NCBI RefSeq assembly: GCF_047948215.1 | Contig: NC_134463.1 | Location: 57,852,201-57,916,200, forward strand | Length of the DNA stretch: 64,000 nucleotides | Source: Lycorma delicatula | Taxonomy: Eukaryota > Arthropoda > Insecta > Hemiptera > Fulgoridae | Direction of reading: 5' to 3' | Part shown: one piece after another, positions 1-10,989 of the stretch | How the letters are laid out: every line of letters begins with the position of its first letter | How positions within the stretch are numbered: the first letter of the stretch is position 1 | Made by a program: the position numbers and the translations under genes | Notes under the pieces: model-generated | The model's database searches: none | Told to the model about the DNA's origin: nothing | The model's input: only the letters and a program-made list of their open reading frames with translations

Positions 1-183
1 TGAACATCCACGAACTTACAGAAGCCATGTTGTAGCAAATAAAAACGAGAAAAATCATTTTGTATTATAAAGAATTGATGAAAATATAGCAAAACATTAA
101 TAATTCTGTGAAACACAACACACAGTATTGAGAAATGAAGCTAGACTGAATAAGATTTTAAGTTCTGTAGTAGGCAACAACAG

Positions 184-212
184 ATGTCTGTATGATGACA
201 TCATACAGACAT
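184..212. repeat. Perfect short palindrome
   Basis: A 14-bp arm (atgtctgtatgatg, 184-197) is followed by one base and its exact reverse complement (199-212). It would form a cruciform or hairpin. No family recognised. Confidence 0.8.
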
Positions 213-759
213 GTTTGTACGTATTTACTGCTCATTTTACAGTGTATATATTTGTTTATTGCATGTATGCATAATGTTTGAAAGTAAAAATACAGTAACT
301 ATTCTTAATTGTAACCAGTAGTTAATCAAAATGTGTTTATTATAAAACATTTTTACAAATTTACGATTTACATAAAATCTTTACGTGGTAACACAATTTC
401 GATAGCATATTTGAAATCAGCACCCAAATTACAGCGAGAAAAGTTGTGTACCGCGTTAGGTAAAAATGTTGAGCTGACTAGCGTAATTATCCTTTATTAA
501 AAAAAAAAAAACAAATAATAAAATAGAAGTTAAATTCACAATATGAAGAATCTCTTCCACTACCACAAATTGATACCATAATTCTAATTATGTAAAAGAC
601 AATTTTTAAATATATTTTCTTGTGTATTGGAGAGTAATCTTAAATTTTCATATAATTTTAAAGAGTTACGACTTTAAAAGTTGTCGGCGAACTTATATTA
701 AATACAACATATCATCGAAATAAGCGTAGCCATTATCCATTATCAGGAATTATAAATCA

Positions 760-795
760 TTTGAAAGCCTGGTATGGGGATACCAGGCTTTCAAA
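760..795. repeat. Perfect 16-bp hairpin with gggg loop
   Basis: Arm 760-775 (tttgaaagcctggtat) pairs without mismatch to 780-795, with a gggg loop at 776-779. There is no protein-coding context and no T-run that would suggest a terminator. It is probably a small snap-back duplication. Confidence 0.85.
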
Positions 796-1166
796 GAAAA
801 TAAGGAGTGAAGTGATTTCCCGTTAACTTATTCACTGAACCAAATATATTATTACACATAACATTCTTTGTTCACCACTATTTTGTTTTGGATATATATT
901 ATTACTTTCAAAAAAAGAAACTTAATAGTTTTACATGTAACTCAGATGCTTTACATGCGTAATGGCTTTAATAAAATACTAAGACATAATATAATGTAAC
1001 AGATAATTAATGTCGTCTATCGTTCTGTCAAAAGAATTCACTTCAAACAAAGCGGTCTATAAGAGGATCTCTATTCGATGAGGAGAATGATTTTATTAAT
1101 GTTACCATTATTATTAATCTTTAGATAAAAATTAGTAGGAATGCTGTTCAATTTTATTTTTTTTAG

Positions 1167-1248
1167 GAGGGAATATGGATATTTGTCTTAAGTCTGATAT
1201 TTGCTACTTCTTCCAGGATTATTGTGAAGCTATCGGATTAATTCACAG
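1167..1248 (+). CDS. Weak candidate exon
   Basis: The segment is preceded by a pyrimidine-rich tract ending in AG (ttattttttttag) and followed by GT (cacag/gtagag, a mediocre donor). One frame starting at 1169 is open for 26 codons, including the stretch NMDICLKSDICYFF. A second frame reads a hydrophobic stretch but hits a stop before the donor. No family was recognised. If real it would be an internal exon with 2 bases at each end outside whole codons. It cannot be joined directly to the next candidate exon at 2557 because the frames clash. Chance open frames of this length are common, so this is only a candidate. Confidence 0.13.
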
Positions 1249-1249
1249 G

Positions 1250-1955
1250 TAGAGATATTCGTATATATATGTACTGAGTAAGTACGCGTAGATGTGGATT
1301 TGATCTACATTTACGCAAACCTAAGAAGAAAAATTAATCTGTTCATGAAGTGAGAGGAGAAGATGTAAGATTGATCCAAAAGTCGCGCACAGGCCAGTTT
1401 GTGGAGCATCATATTTTCCTTCTTGCAGCATAATTATAGAGTTATGGTGTCAGGAAAGTAAAAAAAAGCTGTTTTTAGACGTAGGCTAATAGTTTACCGG
1501 AGGGAGAATAAATAATTTTTTTTTCCGGAAATTGAACTTTCTCCACCATCTAGGATTTAGTAAGATTTAAAAGATTTATTTAAGATCGTACACAGTTACA
1601 AAACGTATTTATTTTTTTTTTTACCAGATAAAATAAAATAAAATTATAATCTAATATAACAATAGAAAATGTTTTAAGAATTCATTAAATTTTTATTTTT
1701 CAGAAAGGTCTACCGTACAATTAATTTTAATGTAATATTATAAAAAGCATATTTTTTTACTTAACAATTCGTTTTTTGTTTACAAGTAAATAAGCAACAA
1801 GATTGTTAACTCTCCTATAAATGTTGTCAATATTGCGTATACATGCACAAACCTTGCTTTATTACCTTCCTGAGCTGGTACTGCTTTGCTACTACATATG
1901 TATGATTCTATGTTTACGGCGAAACGAACTCATAGCGGTATAAAGAAATGGTAGT
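1250..1955. other. AT-rich non-coding stretch
   Basis: Nothing recognisable beyond homopolymer runs. Confidence 0.45.
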
Positions 1956-1958
1956 AGT

Positions 1959-2022
1959 GAGAGAGCGAGAGAGATAGTGAGAGTGAGTGAGAGAGAGAGC
2001 GCGAGAGAAAGATAGAGAGAAG
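1959..2022. repeat. GA-rich simple repeat
   Basis: About 64 bases almost entirely of ga/gag units with occasional t and c (gagagagagcgcgagagaaa). This is a degenerate microsatellite on a purine-only strand. Confidence 0.9.
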
Positions 2023-2556
2023 TGGTAGAATTCATTGGTTTGCTATGCCTAGAGCTGCTGGTGTTTCAATTTGTAATAGGACAAGGGACAAGTTGCTGAA
2101 ACAACCTTCTTTTCCCCAGTTTGGATTAGGATTTCCACGTCAAACGAACCGCCTCATTGTTCAAGAGGTTGGTATTCCACGCGCGAGCCACTGCAAATTG
2201 CCAGCTCTATACCTAACAGGCCAAATCAAACGGCCAAGTTGTGATTCGAAAGAACCTAATCCGCTTTCGTTAACTATATAATAGGCTTACAATAGTGCCT
2301 TTCTACACGTTAACATAATTAAAATATCTTAATATTATTTGTAGTAATTACTATGCCATTAATCTACATAATTATATCTATGTGATGAAAGAAATTTGTT
2401 ACCAAAGAGAAAAATATTTTACGCGTAAACAGTGACTTTCTTTGTTAATTAATTTATCAACTTATAAACACTTTGATTATAAATTAAAAATAATATTACA
2501 GTATTTAAACTCAGTTCTTTTTTGTTATTAATTATCAAATTAAATGTAATTTATAG

Positions 2557-2634
2557 GTACGAACTACATAGAGGTACCGTGTGGTGTTGAGGTCACTAAA
2601 ATTGAATTGGTTAAGAAAACGGTCAATTCAAAAA
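2557..2634 (+). CDS. Candidate internal exon, unknown gene
   Basis: The segment lies between an acceptor-like aatttatag and a near-consensus donor (aaaaa/gtaagt). Only one of three frames is open: two bases, 25 codons, one base, which is symmetric phase 1-1. The reading includes NYIEVPCGVEVTKIELVKK, whose mixed composition looks like ordinary soluble protein rather than AT-rich noise. No family is recognised. The polypyrimidine tract is modest and lies about 30 bases upstream. No partner exon in a compatible phase was found nearby, so the gene identity is unknown. If real, the surrounding kilobases would be intron. Confidence 0.25.
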
Positions 2635-2639
2635 GTAAG

Positions 2640-3149
2640 TTGTTTTTTATGGCCAGAAAATTTATTTAGGTATATTGCATGTAATATTATACCCCTTAAC
2701 AGTTCTCAAAATACAGCCAGTGTAATATGAAGCGCTTTAAATTTAAAAATGTTTTAATTAAGTAAAACTAAAGAAAATTCGGTAGATTTGACATGCCAAT
2801 GTGCAACAGTATGTCTGTCTATAAGAAAGCAACGGGAAACCACTTCACTTTTCATTTTCTTACGTAAGCTTTACATGGGATACTTGTTAGTTTGAGAATG
2901 ACTATGCCAGTTTCATAAATGATTTTTATTTCTTTTTTTTTCTTAAAAAAAATAAAAATGCCAGTTTTGATCGCATAATGTATCCCAAGAATTTCAGTAA
3001 AATTTATGGTTAGCGTAGAAATAATTGCGAAATTTTTCGCTAAGCTTAACTCAAAAATAAAGAATTAACAGACTTTTGTTAAGGTGAACGTTTTTCTTTA
3101 TTTTCATTCGTAGAATATATTCCGTAATTATAATTTCGGAGACAATCTG

Positions 3150-3193
<44 letters not shown>

Positions 3194-3980
3194 AAAAACA
3201 AATCGTACAAGAAAGAAAATAATTAAATAAATACATCCATCTACAAGAAAAAATTCTGTAAATGTAAAATTAAGCCCTTCGAATATAATGATTCATCCAG
3301 AAGCATTGTACGCTGCAACCTTTTTGACAATGATCAGCTCGAGCCTTTAAAAGAAATAAAATAAAATAAAAGAAATAAAATAATAATTAAAATAATAAAA
3401 TAATATTATTTCTTCTTTAAAAGAAGAAATAATTTAAATTAAATAAAATAAGAAAAAATCTTTCCTAAAAAAAAGTTTTAAGGAATAACTACTTAATATT
3501 GTAAAGGAAAACAAATTTAAGTAATATAAACCCCGCCTCAACAAAATACTACACCAGAAATTTAAGAATTTAAAGGAATACTGCATCAGAAATTTTGAAA
3601 TATTGGATGAGAGGAGCTGGCTTTTATAGGCCGTATTTTAAGGCTGAGTTAATAAATGTCCAAGAAAATTCACTATCTCTGTAGTGAGTGAGAGTGTAGC
3701 AATTAATCCTAAAATATCAATAAATCGTTGAGTGCATGAAGGAGACGATCTTCGTGCATGCAAAATTCACTTACGCAGGATTTGATTTCTAAAGACTTCA
3801 TTCCAACAATGAAGAACTTTGTCGATTGGATGTTGGAAAAAAAGGAAGTGGTTGATGACTTTCAACGAAAAGAATTTTTAATAACGAGGCATCTTAATGG
3901 TGCATTTTTTTCCTGGTGAGGGGAGAAATCCCATTTACGGACAGAGTGTTATACTCGCTAACAGGTTCCGCAAGATCTTG
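2640..3980. other. AT-rich non-coding stretch
   Basis: Contains a (TA)n microsatellite, A-rich low-complexity sequence at about 3350-3450 and no supportable gene. Confidence 0.5.
3153..3190. repeat. (AT)n microsatellite
   Basis: Nearly pure alternating AT over about 38 bases. Confidence 0.95.
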
Positions 3981-3984
3981 TTAA

Positions 3985-5347
3985 TGTACGTATGTATACC
4001 TGCACCCTACCGTCTAAACGTCTACTTCACAACTCCCCTCTCGAAGCCAGACCAGCAATTAAGCATAACACAGTCCCGGAAGGTACTTGTGTCACCCTAA
4101 CCAGCCTCGCCATCTACCGGCTGCACATCCGGCGTGACAGCTCAGCCCACCGGTTGGATCTTGTTTGTGTCCTGCCTCTAATCTCCAGAGTGGGGTTGCC
4201 AGGCCCAGATACGCCAATCCTGGTTCCCCCACCTCAGAAGCCGGGACTCGGCCTTAACTACCTGCCTCTAACAGCCCCCTGAGAGGGACTCACTGGGTCT
4301 CGATTTTAACAGTACAGGGGGAAGGTGACAGAGTCCCAGTTCCTCATCATCGCCGACCATCCAAGCAAGCCCGGAAGAACGACGACTCCGCAGTAGGCTG
4401 ACCCTCACCCCTTCACCACTCGATCTTCTGTCTCAGGACTAAGGTTAAAGCCCCGAGACTGCAGTAAAGTTGTAGGTGTTAGTCAACCAACGTATAACAT
4501 TATCAGGATGGATTTGTCCTGTAGCAGTCGTGCAGGTCAGTCTGTTCTCCTCCCACCTGTAGCACTGAAAGATGACATGTTCTGGATAATCAGGCTCCCC
4601 GCAGTAAGGGTAGTTCGGGTCATCCACCGTCCTCCTCGCAAAAAAAATAAGTACGGAACACCCCGTGGCCGGTTAGGAATTGGGTAAGCCAAAAGTTCAG
4701 CTCACCAAACCTCCTTCCGACCCACGTCCGATCTTTTTGAACAGTCTGTGCGTCCAGCGTCCTTTATTATACTTGTCCCATAATCTCTGCCAGGTTAGCA
4801 TTTCTCATTCAACGCCTCGTCGCACTCCGTCTCTAATCCTTCAACGTGAACCAGCCGGTTGTTGTAGCGGTGTGATTCCTGTCACAATAAGGATTGCTTT
4901 GGTGGACACGGAAGAGTATGATAACTCTATTCTGAGTGCAATTCCCCGTTGCACCCCTTCTAAAAGGCTCCGGTTTCGGTCTTTAGCTAAAGTCCTGTTC
5001 CGCACCGGGACGCTGTACGTCAAAATCGATTTATCACGTGCACATACAGCGTCCGTTTTGAGGCACGTGGTCCTGCAGTGTTGCCAAGCTGTTCAGCTTT
5101 TTGTCTAGTCTCTCGTGCGTGAGCAGTAAAGGACCTGCGCTAGTCGAGCCAAATGCCTAGTTATTTCACGGCCTGCACCGACTGTACCGGAAACTCAGCG
5201 ATCGTGACTGGGATGGATCCAATCTTGTGTCTACCGGTCATCGCAATCATTTTTGTTTTTTCGTGCGAGAGACGAAGACCTTTCCTCCTCACCAGCCGCT
5301 CACCTGCTGTATGGTCCGATTAGCTGCCGTATCCACTTCGTTCTCAT
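3985..5347 (-). mobile_element. R1-clade-like non-LTR retrotransposon, 5'-truncated
   Basis: This is a GC-rich island in AT-rich DNA. On the - strand it holds the C-terminal part of an R1/Jockey-superfamily ORF2 (see pseudogene 4445-5347), followed by about 450 bases of GC-rich sequence down to about 3985 that I read as its 3' untranslated region. No target-site duplication was identified. The 5' side is cut off next to a mariner-like fragment at about 5350, so either element could have truncated the other. Confidence 0.7.
4445..5347 (-). pseudogene. ORF2 C-terminal half of R1-like retrotransposon
   Basis: In the intact family this protein is a reverse transcriptase/endonuclease that copies its own RNA into genomic DNA. 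Read from 5347 downwards, the frames show the region after the RT catalytic motif: GLRLSHEKTKM, then a degenerate 'YLGIWLD' motif with an in-frame stop just before it. At 5023-4841 comes the post-RT block EGVQRGIALRIELSYSSVST, typical of R1-clade and related elements. At 4627-4445 is a C-terminal zinc-knuckle-like segment, YPYCGEPDYPEHVIFQC. Its first cysteine is apparently replaced by tyrosine, while the later C, H and C remain. Stops and frame changes interrupt it at least three times. The catalytic RT motif itself is absent. Clade assignment is from motif resemblance only. Confidence 0.75.
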
Positions 5348-5364
5348 TCCTCATTAACGGTGCA

Positions 5365-5830
5365 TTTAATGATTTTCACCCTAATGGCGTCGTGAATAAC
5401 AAAGTTATTGAATTTGCGACAAAAACCTCAAGGGTAGTTTACACGCATTCTATGCAAACCCAAAAAGTGACACTATGGTCCGCAATTTGGGCTAGGGGAT
5501 TGATTGGGTTTTTATTTCTTCGAAAACAATGTTACTATTACGGTGAATGCTGTTCGTTATTGTGTGATACTAGACAATTTTTTTTTTGTCAAAATTGAAA
5601 GATACATGGTCACACAGTATGGAAAACTATCTCTTATTCCAGACCAAATTTCTAGGTCATGTAATCTCTCGTTTTGGAGATCAGAAGCGACCAGCAAGGT
5701 CGTGAGATCCAACCTTTTGCGGGTACTTTTTGTTGGTTTTTTTGGTGAATAATATGTGTGCCAATAATCCACAGAGATATGTGAATCCACAGAAGAAATT
5801 TATTTACAGACATGTGAATATGTACTTAAG
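5365..5830 (+). pseudogene. Mariner-like transposase, central/C-terminal fragment
   Basis: In intact form this protein cuts and pastes a mariner-type DNA transposon at TA sites. The fragment begins in the 'DEAHFHLNG' region, here degraded to FNDFHPNG with the catalytic aspartate gone. It continues through KVTLWSAIWARG and, after a +1 shift near 5500, FYFFENNVTITVNAVRYC. A further frame change gives VISRFGDQKRPARS (equivalent of 'isRfGdi.WPpRS'), then a stop where 'CDLTPCDFFLWGY' is expected, leaving DPTFCGYFL. It ends near NNPQRYVN. N-terminal HTH domains are missing and at least two frameshifts are needed. It abuts the R1-like fragment. Confidence 0.8.
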
Positions 5831-5834
5831 AATT

Positions 5835-6745
5835 CTATTAAAAGAGTGGATACTTACCGATGGAGCCATGGCGGTCGGCCGACATATTAGTCCGTATTTA
5901 ATTTCCTACATTGTAGTTAATATTACAATAAAATTATTAAATATTATTGACAAAAAAGTGAATTTTTTCTTAGTTAAAATACAGTTCTTATTGAGATACT
6001 CTTTATGAAATACTGGCTCTCAGGTTACATTTGCCATTTTTAAAGAATCTTAGGCTAATTTTTAAATAATAATTTACTTATTTATTCCTTAGCTTTCCTT
6101 AAAATGAATTTTGTATCTTGTGAAAGAAGTCCTTGCATAAACAGAATTCCAGTAGAAGGCAGAGAATTTTTTTTTTTGGTGAGGGCGAAAAACGCTTTTG
6201 CGTTATCATCGCCCGGGTCAAAAGTACCAAAAAGACCCCTTCTCGAATATTAAAATATTAAAAAAATATTAGTTAGTTAAAACTAAGTAATAAAATTAAG
6301 ACTAAAATAATAAAAGAAACGTAATCATTAGAATAAAATATTTAACGTGAATAACAAAATAAAATATTTGGTTGATTATCGTTAAATGTTATGAAGTAAG
6401 TTGTTTTTCCTTAGAAGTAAAAATACCCGGTCTAGTATATTTTTATAATTTCCTAGGATTCGCCGAATGTTCATCGATAATTTAAATTTGCGACGTAAGG
6501 CCTCATAATATACGCAGTCCATAAGAGAAGTCACAGAAGCTACCACAATAATAATAGTAATTATAACGAAATAAAAATAGTACAAGCAAAGGGACCAAGT
6601 GGGAAAAAAGTTAAATCTAAATTGAAGTAAAATTAAATGCTGTCACTTGATAACATTGTATTTTTTTTAGATGATTTATTCACTATTCAAAATTAAATAT
6701 TGTGTGTGAAAATGTAAAATCTAAATTTTTTAGCGTATGAAAAAT
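5835..6745. other. Non-coding stretch
   Basis: AT-rich. At 6174-6245 a short GC-richer patch contains the small hairpin aacgcttttgcgtt. No gene is supportable. Confidence 0.45.
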
Positions 6746-6749
6746 GCTA

Positions 6750-6834
6750 TGCCTAATCGAAATTTGAACGCATGACATTCCCGTTAAAAAAAAAGATGAG
6801 ACGATATTACTGCGCCGTGGAGGTTGGCATTTAT
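6750..6834 (-). mobile_element. SINE2 head, degenerate
   Basis: Reading the - strand, a tRNA-like head is visible: a gcgcagtaatat.. equivalent of the gagtggtag block, then a B-box-like gcgttcaaatttcgatt. It aligns along its length with the better SINE2 copies at 40586 and 46159. An internal poly(A)-like run interrupts it, and the tail is not identified. Confidence 0.55.
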
Positions 6835-7039
6835 AAATATAATAAGTTATGAAGCTAGATTTAAATTACATAGTTAAAACAGTAACGGTCAGGTAACTGA
6901 TTGTTGTAACAAACTGAGAGCTGGCGCATGTTATGATGCGCCGTCGCGACGCAAACATATCGTTACTTAAGCAACATTTGCGCATCTAGGACAACGCAGC
7001 GTTTAGTAACGTTTAGTAAACGGCAAGTTAATGAGTGTC

Positions 7040-7322
7040 AACCCACTGAGTTCGTCAAGTGGTGAACGCATCTTCGCAAATCAGCTGATTTCGAAGTCGA
7101 CAGTTCTAATGTTCAAATTCTAGTAAAGGCAATTACTTTTATATGGATTTGAATACTAGGTCGTAGATACCGGTGTTCTTTGGGGGTTGGGTTTCAATTA
7201 ACCACACATCTCAGGAATGATCGACCTGAGTTTGTTCAAGACTACACTTCTTTTACATTCATGTATATCATCATCTGAAGTAATACTTTACGTGTTTTCG
7301 GAGGCTAAACAGAAATAGAAAG
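7040..7322 (+). mobile_element. SINE1, full length, with target-site duplications
   Basis: This is the best SINE1 copy. It has a tRNA-like head (caagtggtgaacgcatctt), a B-box-like tgttcaaattctag, a body with ggtttcaattaaccacacat, a tail ending ggaggctaaacag and a short A-rich end. The 15-bp direct repeat aagttaatgagtgtc lies immediately on both sides (7025-7039 and 7323-7337) with no mismatch. This is the signature of LINE-mediated retrotransposition. SINEs are transcribed by RNA polymerase III and encode no protein. The perfect duplications suggest a comparatively young insertion. Confidence 0.92.
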
Positions 7323-7764
7323 AAGTTAATGAGTGTCGCGTTGTTTTTATATTTATTAAACTTTATTATTTATTCAATCAATGAATGCTATTTATTATTT
7401 TTATAAACTGATTAACAAAAATTATATATTTATTTTAGGTAAGTTTATTATTATTTTTTTTATAAGGTTTGTGCAAGTATTTTCTTTCAGTAATATTATA
7501 TACGTTTCTAGTAAACTTTTTCTTACATATTAGTCAAATGGTCTTCAATTCGTTTTTATCTTTGATCAATATCAGAACTGTTAGATATTTTTTCTACGAT
7601 AAAACAAACCTTTTATTAATGATTATTTTGTAATATGTAGTTCTTATTTTGTTTGAAAGTTAATTTTTTAATATCTAATTCTGTTTACCTGATCTGTTTT
7701 TATAAACTTTTATTTAACTTGCTTTAGTTATAATCAAATCTTGCAACTGCTATATCGTTTGATC

Positions 7765-8115
7765 TATCGTATGAAAATCAATGAAATTTGGTACACGTTT
7801 GTAACTTCGATGATAATACAATACTACGGTGTTAGAATTTGGATATGACCCCCCCTCCCCCTCCACGCGCTATCCCTACGCTAAATTCATGCATATTGCT
7901 GAAATTGTTTACTTATCGTATGAAAATCAATGAAATTTGATTCACGTATGTAACTTCGATGACAATACAATGCTACAGTGTCGGCATTTTGATATGACCC
8001 CCCCCCCCCCACCACGCACTAGCCCTACGCTAAATTCATGCATGTTGCTTAAAATTTTTATTTCTCAACAACTATCGTATGACTATCAATGAAATTTGAT
8101 ACACGTATGAAACCT
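7765..8115. repeat. ~155-bp tandem repeat, about 2.3 units
   Basis: Units start at 7765, 7914 and about 8073, each beginning tatcgtatg followed by atcaatgaaatttg. Each full unit carries a C-rich tract (8-14 C) and the block ctacgctaaattcatgcat. Periods are about 149 and 159 bp, the difference coming partly from the C tract. No coding frame is conserved. Confidence 0.85.
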
Positions 8116-8134
8116 CGATGTGTAAAAATAAATA

Positions 8135-8261
8135 TTTTTACTTTTTAGTCTTAATAAACAAACAAACTTCAACAAACAATAATATTCAGATATATATATT
8201 ATTTAGAATATTTTTTTTGGATGTAAAAAGTTTATTGTTCATTAAGACTAAAAAGTAAAAA
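8135..8261. repeat. Inverted repeat, 21-bp perfect arms
   Basis: Arm 8135-8155 (tttttactttttagtctta..) pairs exactly with 8241-8261, with an 85-base AT-rich loop. It directly follows the tandem array. Confidence 0.85.
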
Positions 8262-8291
8262 AAAATTACAAAAATATATTTGATTACATAT

Positions 8292-8636
8292 AAAAAATTA
8301 TTTTTTAAAAAAGCTTTTATTTAACTAATATTAATATTAACATTAATAAAAAAAGGAAACAAATTAGAAAAACCCCCTAAAAAGTAAAAAAATAAGAATT
8401 AAATCAAATTGAGAATTTTAAACAAAAGAATATAATATATTAACAAATATAAAAATGCACTGAAAGTAAAAAATAAATAATATAAATATCTAATAAATAA
8501 CCAATAAATAAATGTAATAATTATTAAATTTTAAAATTAAAAGTAATGAAAATATTTAGTTAAATAAAAGCGTGGCGCAGTTTTTATATTTAAATATTAG
8601 TAGTTAAATAAAAGCTTTTTTAAAAAATAATTTTTT
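8292..8636. repeat. Inverted repeat, 36-bp perfect arms
   Basis: Arm 8292-8327 is the exact reverse complement of 8601-8636. The arms are built around aagcttttatttaacta and its complement. The ~270-base interior is very A-rich with no frame. With the preceding tandem array and inverted repeat it may form one ~870-bp repetitive element. Confidence 0.85.
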
Positions 8637-8784
8637 ATTTACCTATATTAAGGAAATAGATGAACTACTGGAATATATATTTACAAAAAATACAAAATTA
8701 TTTAAATGAATTAGCCCTTCCATGTTTTCACAATAAACTCGCAATAAATAAATCTAAAACAAAATATTAAAAATTTGTAATTAT

Positions 8785-9532
8785 ATGCAATTAGGGAAAA
8801 TCCTCAGATTTTGATAAAATTTGGTATATACTTTATTTAGGACCTAGTTATTCATTATAATTGAAATTATTCGTCGGAAACGCCGTTGAACTGGGCTACG
8901 TCCATCGTAATTTACACAATAAGATCATAAAAAATCTCATAACTCAAAATTGTACAAGCGTAATATACATTCTTTTCAAACTAAATAATTTGGTTAAGTT
9001 TGTTAATTAAGTTAAGAATGAGATTAGATTCACTTAAGACTAAATAAGTTAATTTAAGCTTAAGTGCAAAATACATTATTTAAGGAGTTGATAATTCTTT
9101 AAAGTGAGATTTAATTGAGTTTAGGTTAAGGTTATGTTAGGTAGCAGCGAACTATTCCGTGTACCGAACTTTTTTTTTTTTTTTACCGAACTTCGTACGA
9201 TATCAACGTAACCTAAAACCAAATATAACCTTAAACTCGCTTCGGTCGCTAACCTCGTCTAATTAACCTTAAATATTAAATTGGAAGATTTTTAGGAAGA
9301 GTTCATAATTATATACAATAAGTAATTATTTATTCTGAAAATAATGTATATTACACTTGTACAGTACTGAATTACGAAATTGTTGGGGACCATAGTGCGT
9401 AACTTACGAGGGTCGTAACTAATAAATAGATTAGTGTTACTATTTGTAATTGTAATGAATAACTTAGGTCCTAAATATATTCAAAATTTCATAAACATCG
9501 GAGGCGAGTCCTTAATTGTATATAATTACCTA
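8785..9532. mobile_element. Foldback element, ~750 bp
   Basis: The two ends are inverted copies of each other. The left end reads gtaattatatgcaatta and the right end taattgtatataattac. Inside, ttatttaggacctagttatt (left) answers aataacttaggtcctaa (right), and gtacaagcgtaatatacatt (left) answers aatgtatattacacttgtac (right). The arms have diverged and the centre is a poly(T) run near 9170. A related single arm lies at 19252-19475. No transposase is encoded, so it would be non-autonomous. The superfamily is unknown. Confidence 0.75.
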
Positions 9533-9800
9533 AACGTTTTTCTTATTGATCTTTTGATGCCTAACATATACGCTACGTAATAAAACACTGTATTCCCATT
9601 ATTGTGCTTCTTGAAACAATTAACAAAGCGAAAACTATTAAATATCTTTGTATTTAGTAAATTATAAAATAACTCAGTATTTGCAATGATAACATCTAAA
9701 GAAGCTTATGTTAATTATGTTACGTTTTGTCATTTTAATGTAAAACAGTAACTAATCTTTGCTAACTTACAAGTGTATTTTTTAACTGTTAATTCAAATT

Positions 9801-9807
<7 letters not shown>

Positions 9808-9833
<26 letters not shown>
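9808..9833. repeat. (TA)n microsatellite
   Basis: About 26 bases of alternating TA. Confidence 0.95.
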
Positions 9834-9894
9834 CGCCTATGCATAAACGTTTGTGGCTCAAAAATCTCCAAAACTACTAGATCTATTTCCTTGA

Positions 9895-10428
9895 CAACTG
9901 ATTGGCAACAACGAGTTAACCACTAGACCAACCCGGTGGGCTTAAAAATAAATATTTGAATAATTTTAAACATTCTATTTACACCCCTCCCCCATTTTAT
10001 ATAAAAAAATAAAATATGTATTTTTTTAAATTGTTGTAACAATAATTTAATTTTCATCTACCTAACCAGAAAATATATCTTAATTAAAATAAGTTATTCC
10101 TGTTCCAGTTTTCTCTTTTTTTTTTAAATTTGAGATTAGAATAACTTAATACCTTTTTTCAGACAAAAAAAAAAAAATAACGACAAGTCGGTCTTCATGC
10201 GCAGAACTGCGCAAGAAAGTTTTTAAAATTGTATTTACTTATTCGTCCTTTTAGATTTACTTTTGTTTATAAAGCCTTCATGCTGTTCTGTAAAATGAGT
10301 GGAAAGTTTGCTTGTATGATCGAAAAATAACTTAAACTACCTAAATTCTTTAACGCTACTTTCCAGAAATTATTTGTATTTCTTGGCCCTAAATTACACA
10401 ATCTGCTTGCTTCCTTTAAAATTTAAAC
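9895..10428. repeat. Dispersed repeat 'body', copy I, with SINE1 head attached
   Basis: A SINE1 head on the - strand (9895-9940, gttaaccactagaccaaccc) runs directly into about 490 bases that recur at 29030-29510 in the same arrangement. Shared blocks include aaataaatatttgaata, cttcatgctgttct, aaaatgagtggaaa and aaactacctaaattctt. No coding frame is visible. The whole SINE-head-plus-body may be one repeat family. Confidence 0.75.
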
Positions 10429-10837
10429 AGCCAAATTCATTAAAAATCTTCCAAAGTACCAGTAACCTAAAAAAAAAATGGTCGATTTCTTTATCACCTA
10501 ACTTAATGATGTGTTTAATATTACTAATTGATAACCATCTAGTGTAGTCGAATTCCAGTCAATGTTTCCCATAGTAGTTCATTGTTTAAAATAAATATTA
10601 CTTATTGTCAAAAGCTTCCAGTTGTTTGTGAAGGTGTTGTAAGGTGTGTATGATTACATATGTTTGTGTTCATTATTCTTCTGTTTTATTTTGCATTCTT
10701 TCTTTATGTACTTTTTAAAAATGTATAATTTAAGATATAAATTGTGTACGCTACTTCTTACATTAAAGATGTTCGTATTTTTTTACTAATAATTATTTTA
10801 TTATATTATGTATAGTTAATTTTGTAACCCTATATAT

Positions 10838-10966
10838 CATGAAAGAAATGGTTGACCTGAGACTGTACAAGACTACCCTTCATTTACACTCAAATATATC
10901 ATTCTTATTCATTCTCTGAAGTAATACCTGACGGTGATTCCCGGAAACTAAACAGAAAAAGAAGAA
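10838..10966 (+). mobile_element. SINE1 3' half
   Basis: Matches the 3' half of the 7040 copy: ttgacctgagactgtacaag, catttacactca, ctctgaagtaatacctgac and a ctaaacagaaaaagaag end. The tRNA-like head is missing. Confidence 0.8.
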
Positions 10967-10989
10967 GTGTAACTCTAGATATAAATAAT

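Larger units (their letters stand above)
1..1166. other. AT-rich non-coding stretch
   Basis: No supportable gene. The stretch contains short poly(A)/poly(T) runs and two perfect hairpins listed separately. It could be intronic or intergenic DNA. Confidence 0.5.

Noticed and set aside
2045..2281. 78-codon + strand open frame
   Set aside because: No recognisable motif, splice context or conserved composition; length is within chance expectation.
3897..5108. + strand open frames of 67, 96 and 142 codons
   Set aside because: They lie antisense to the R1-like ORF2 fragment and its 3' region; the - strand carries the family motifs.
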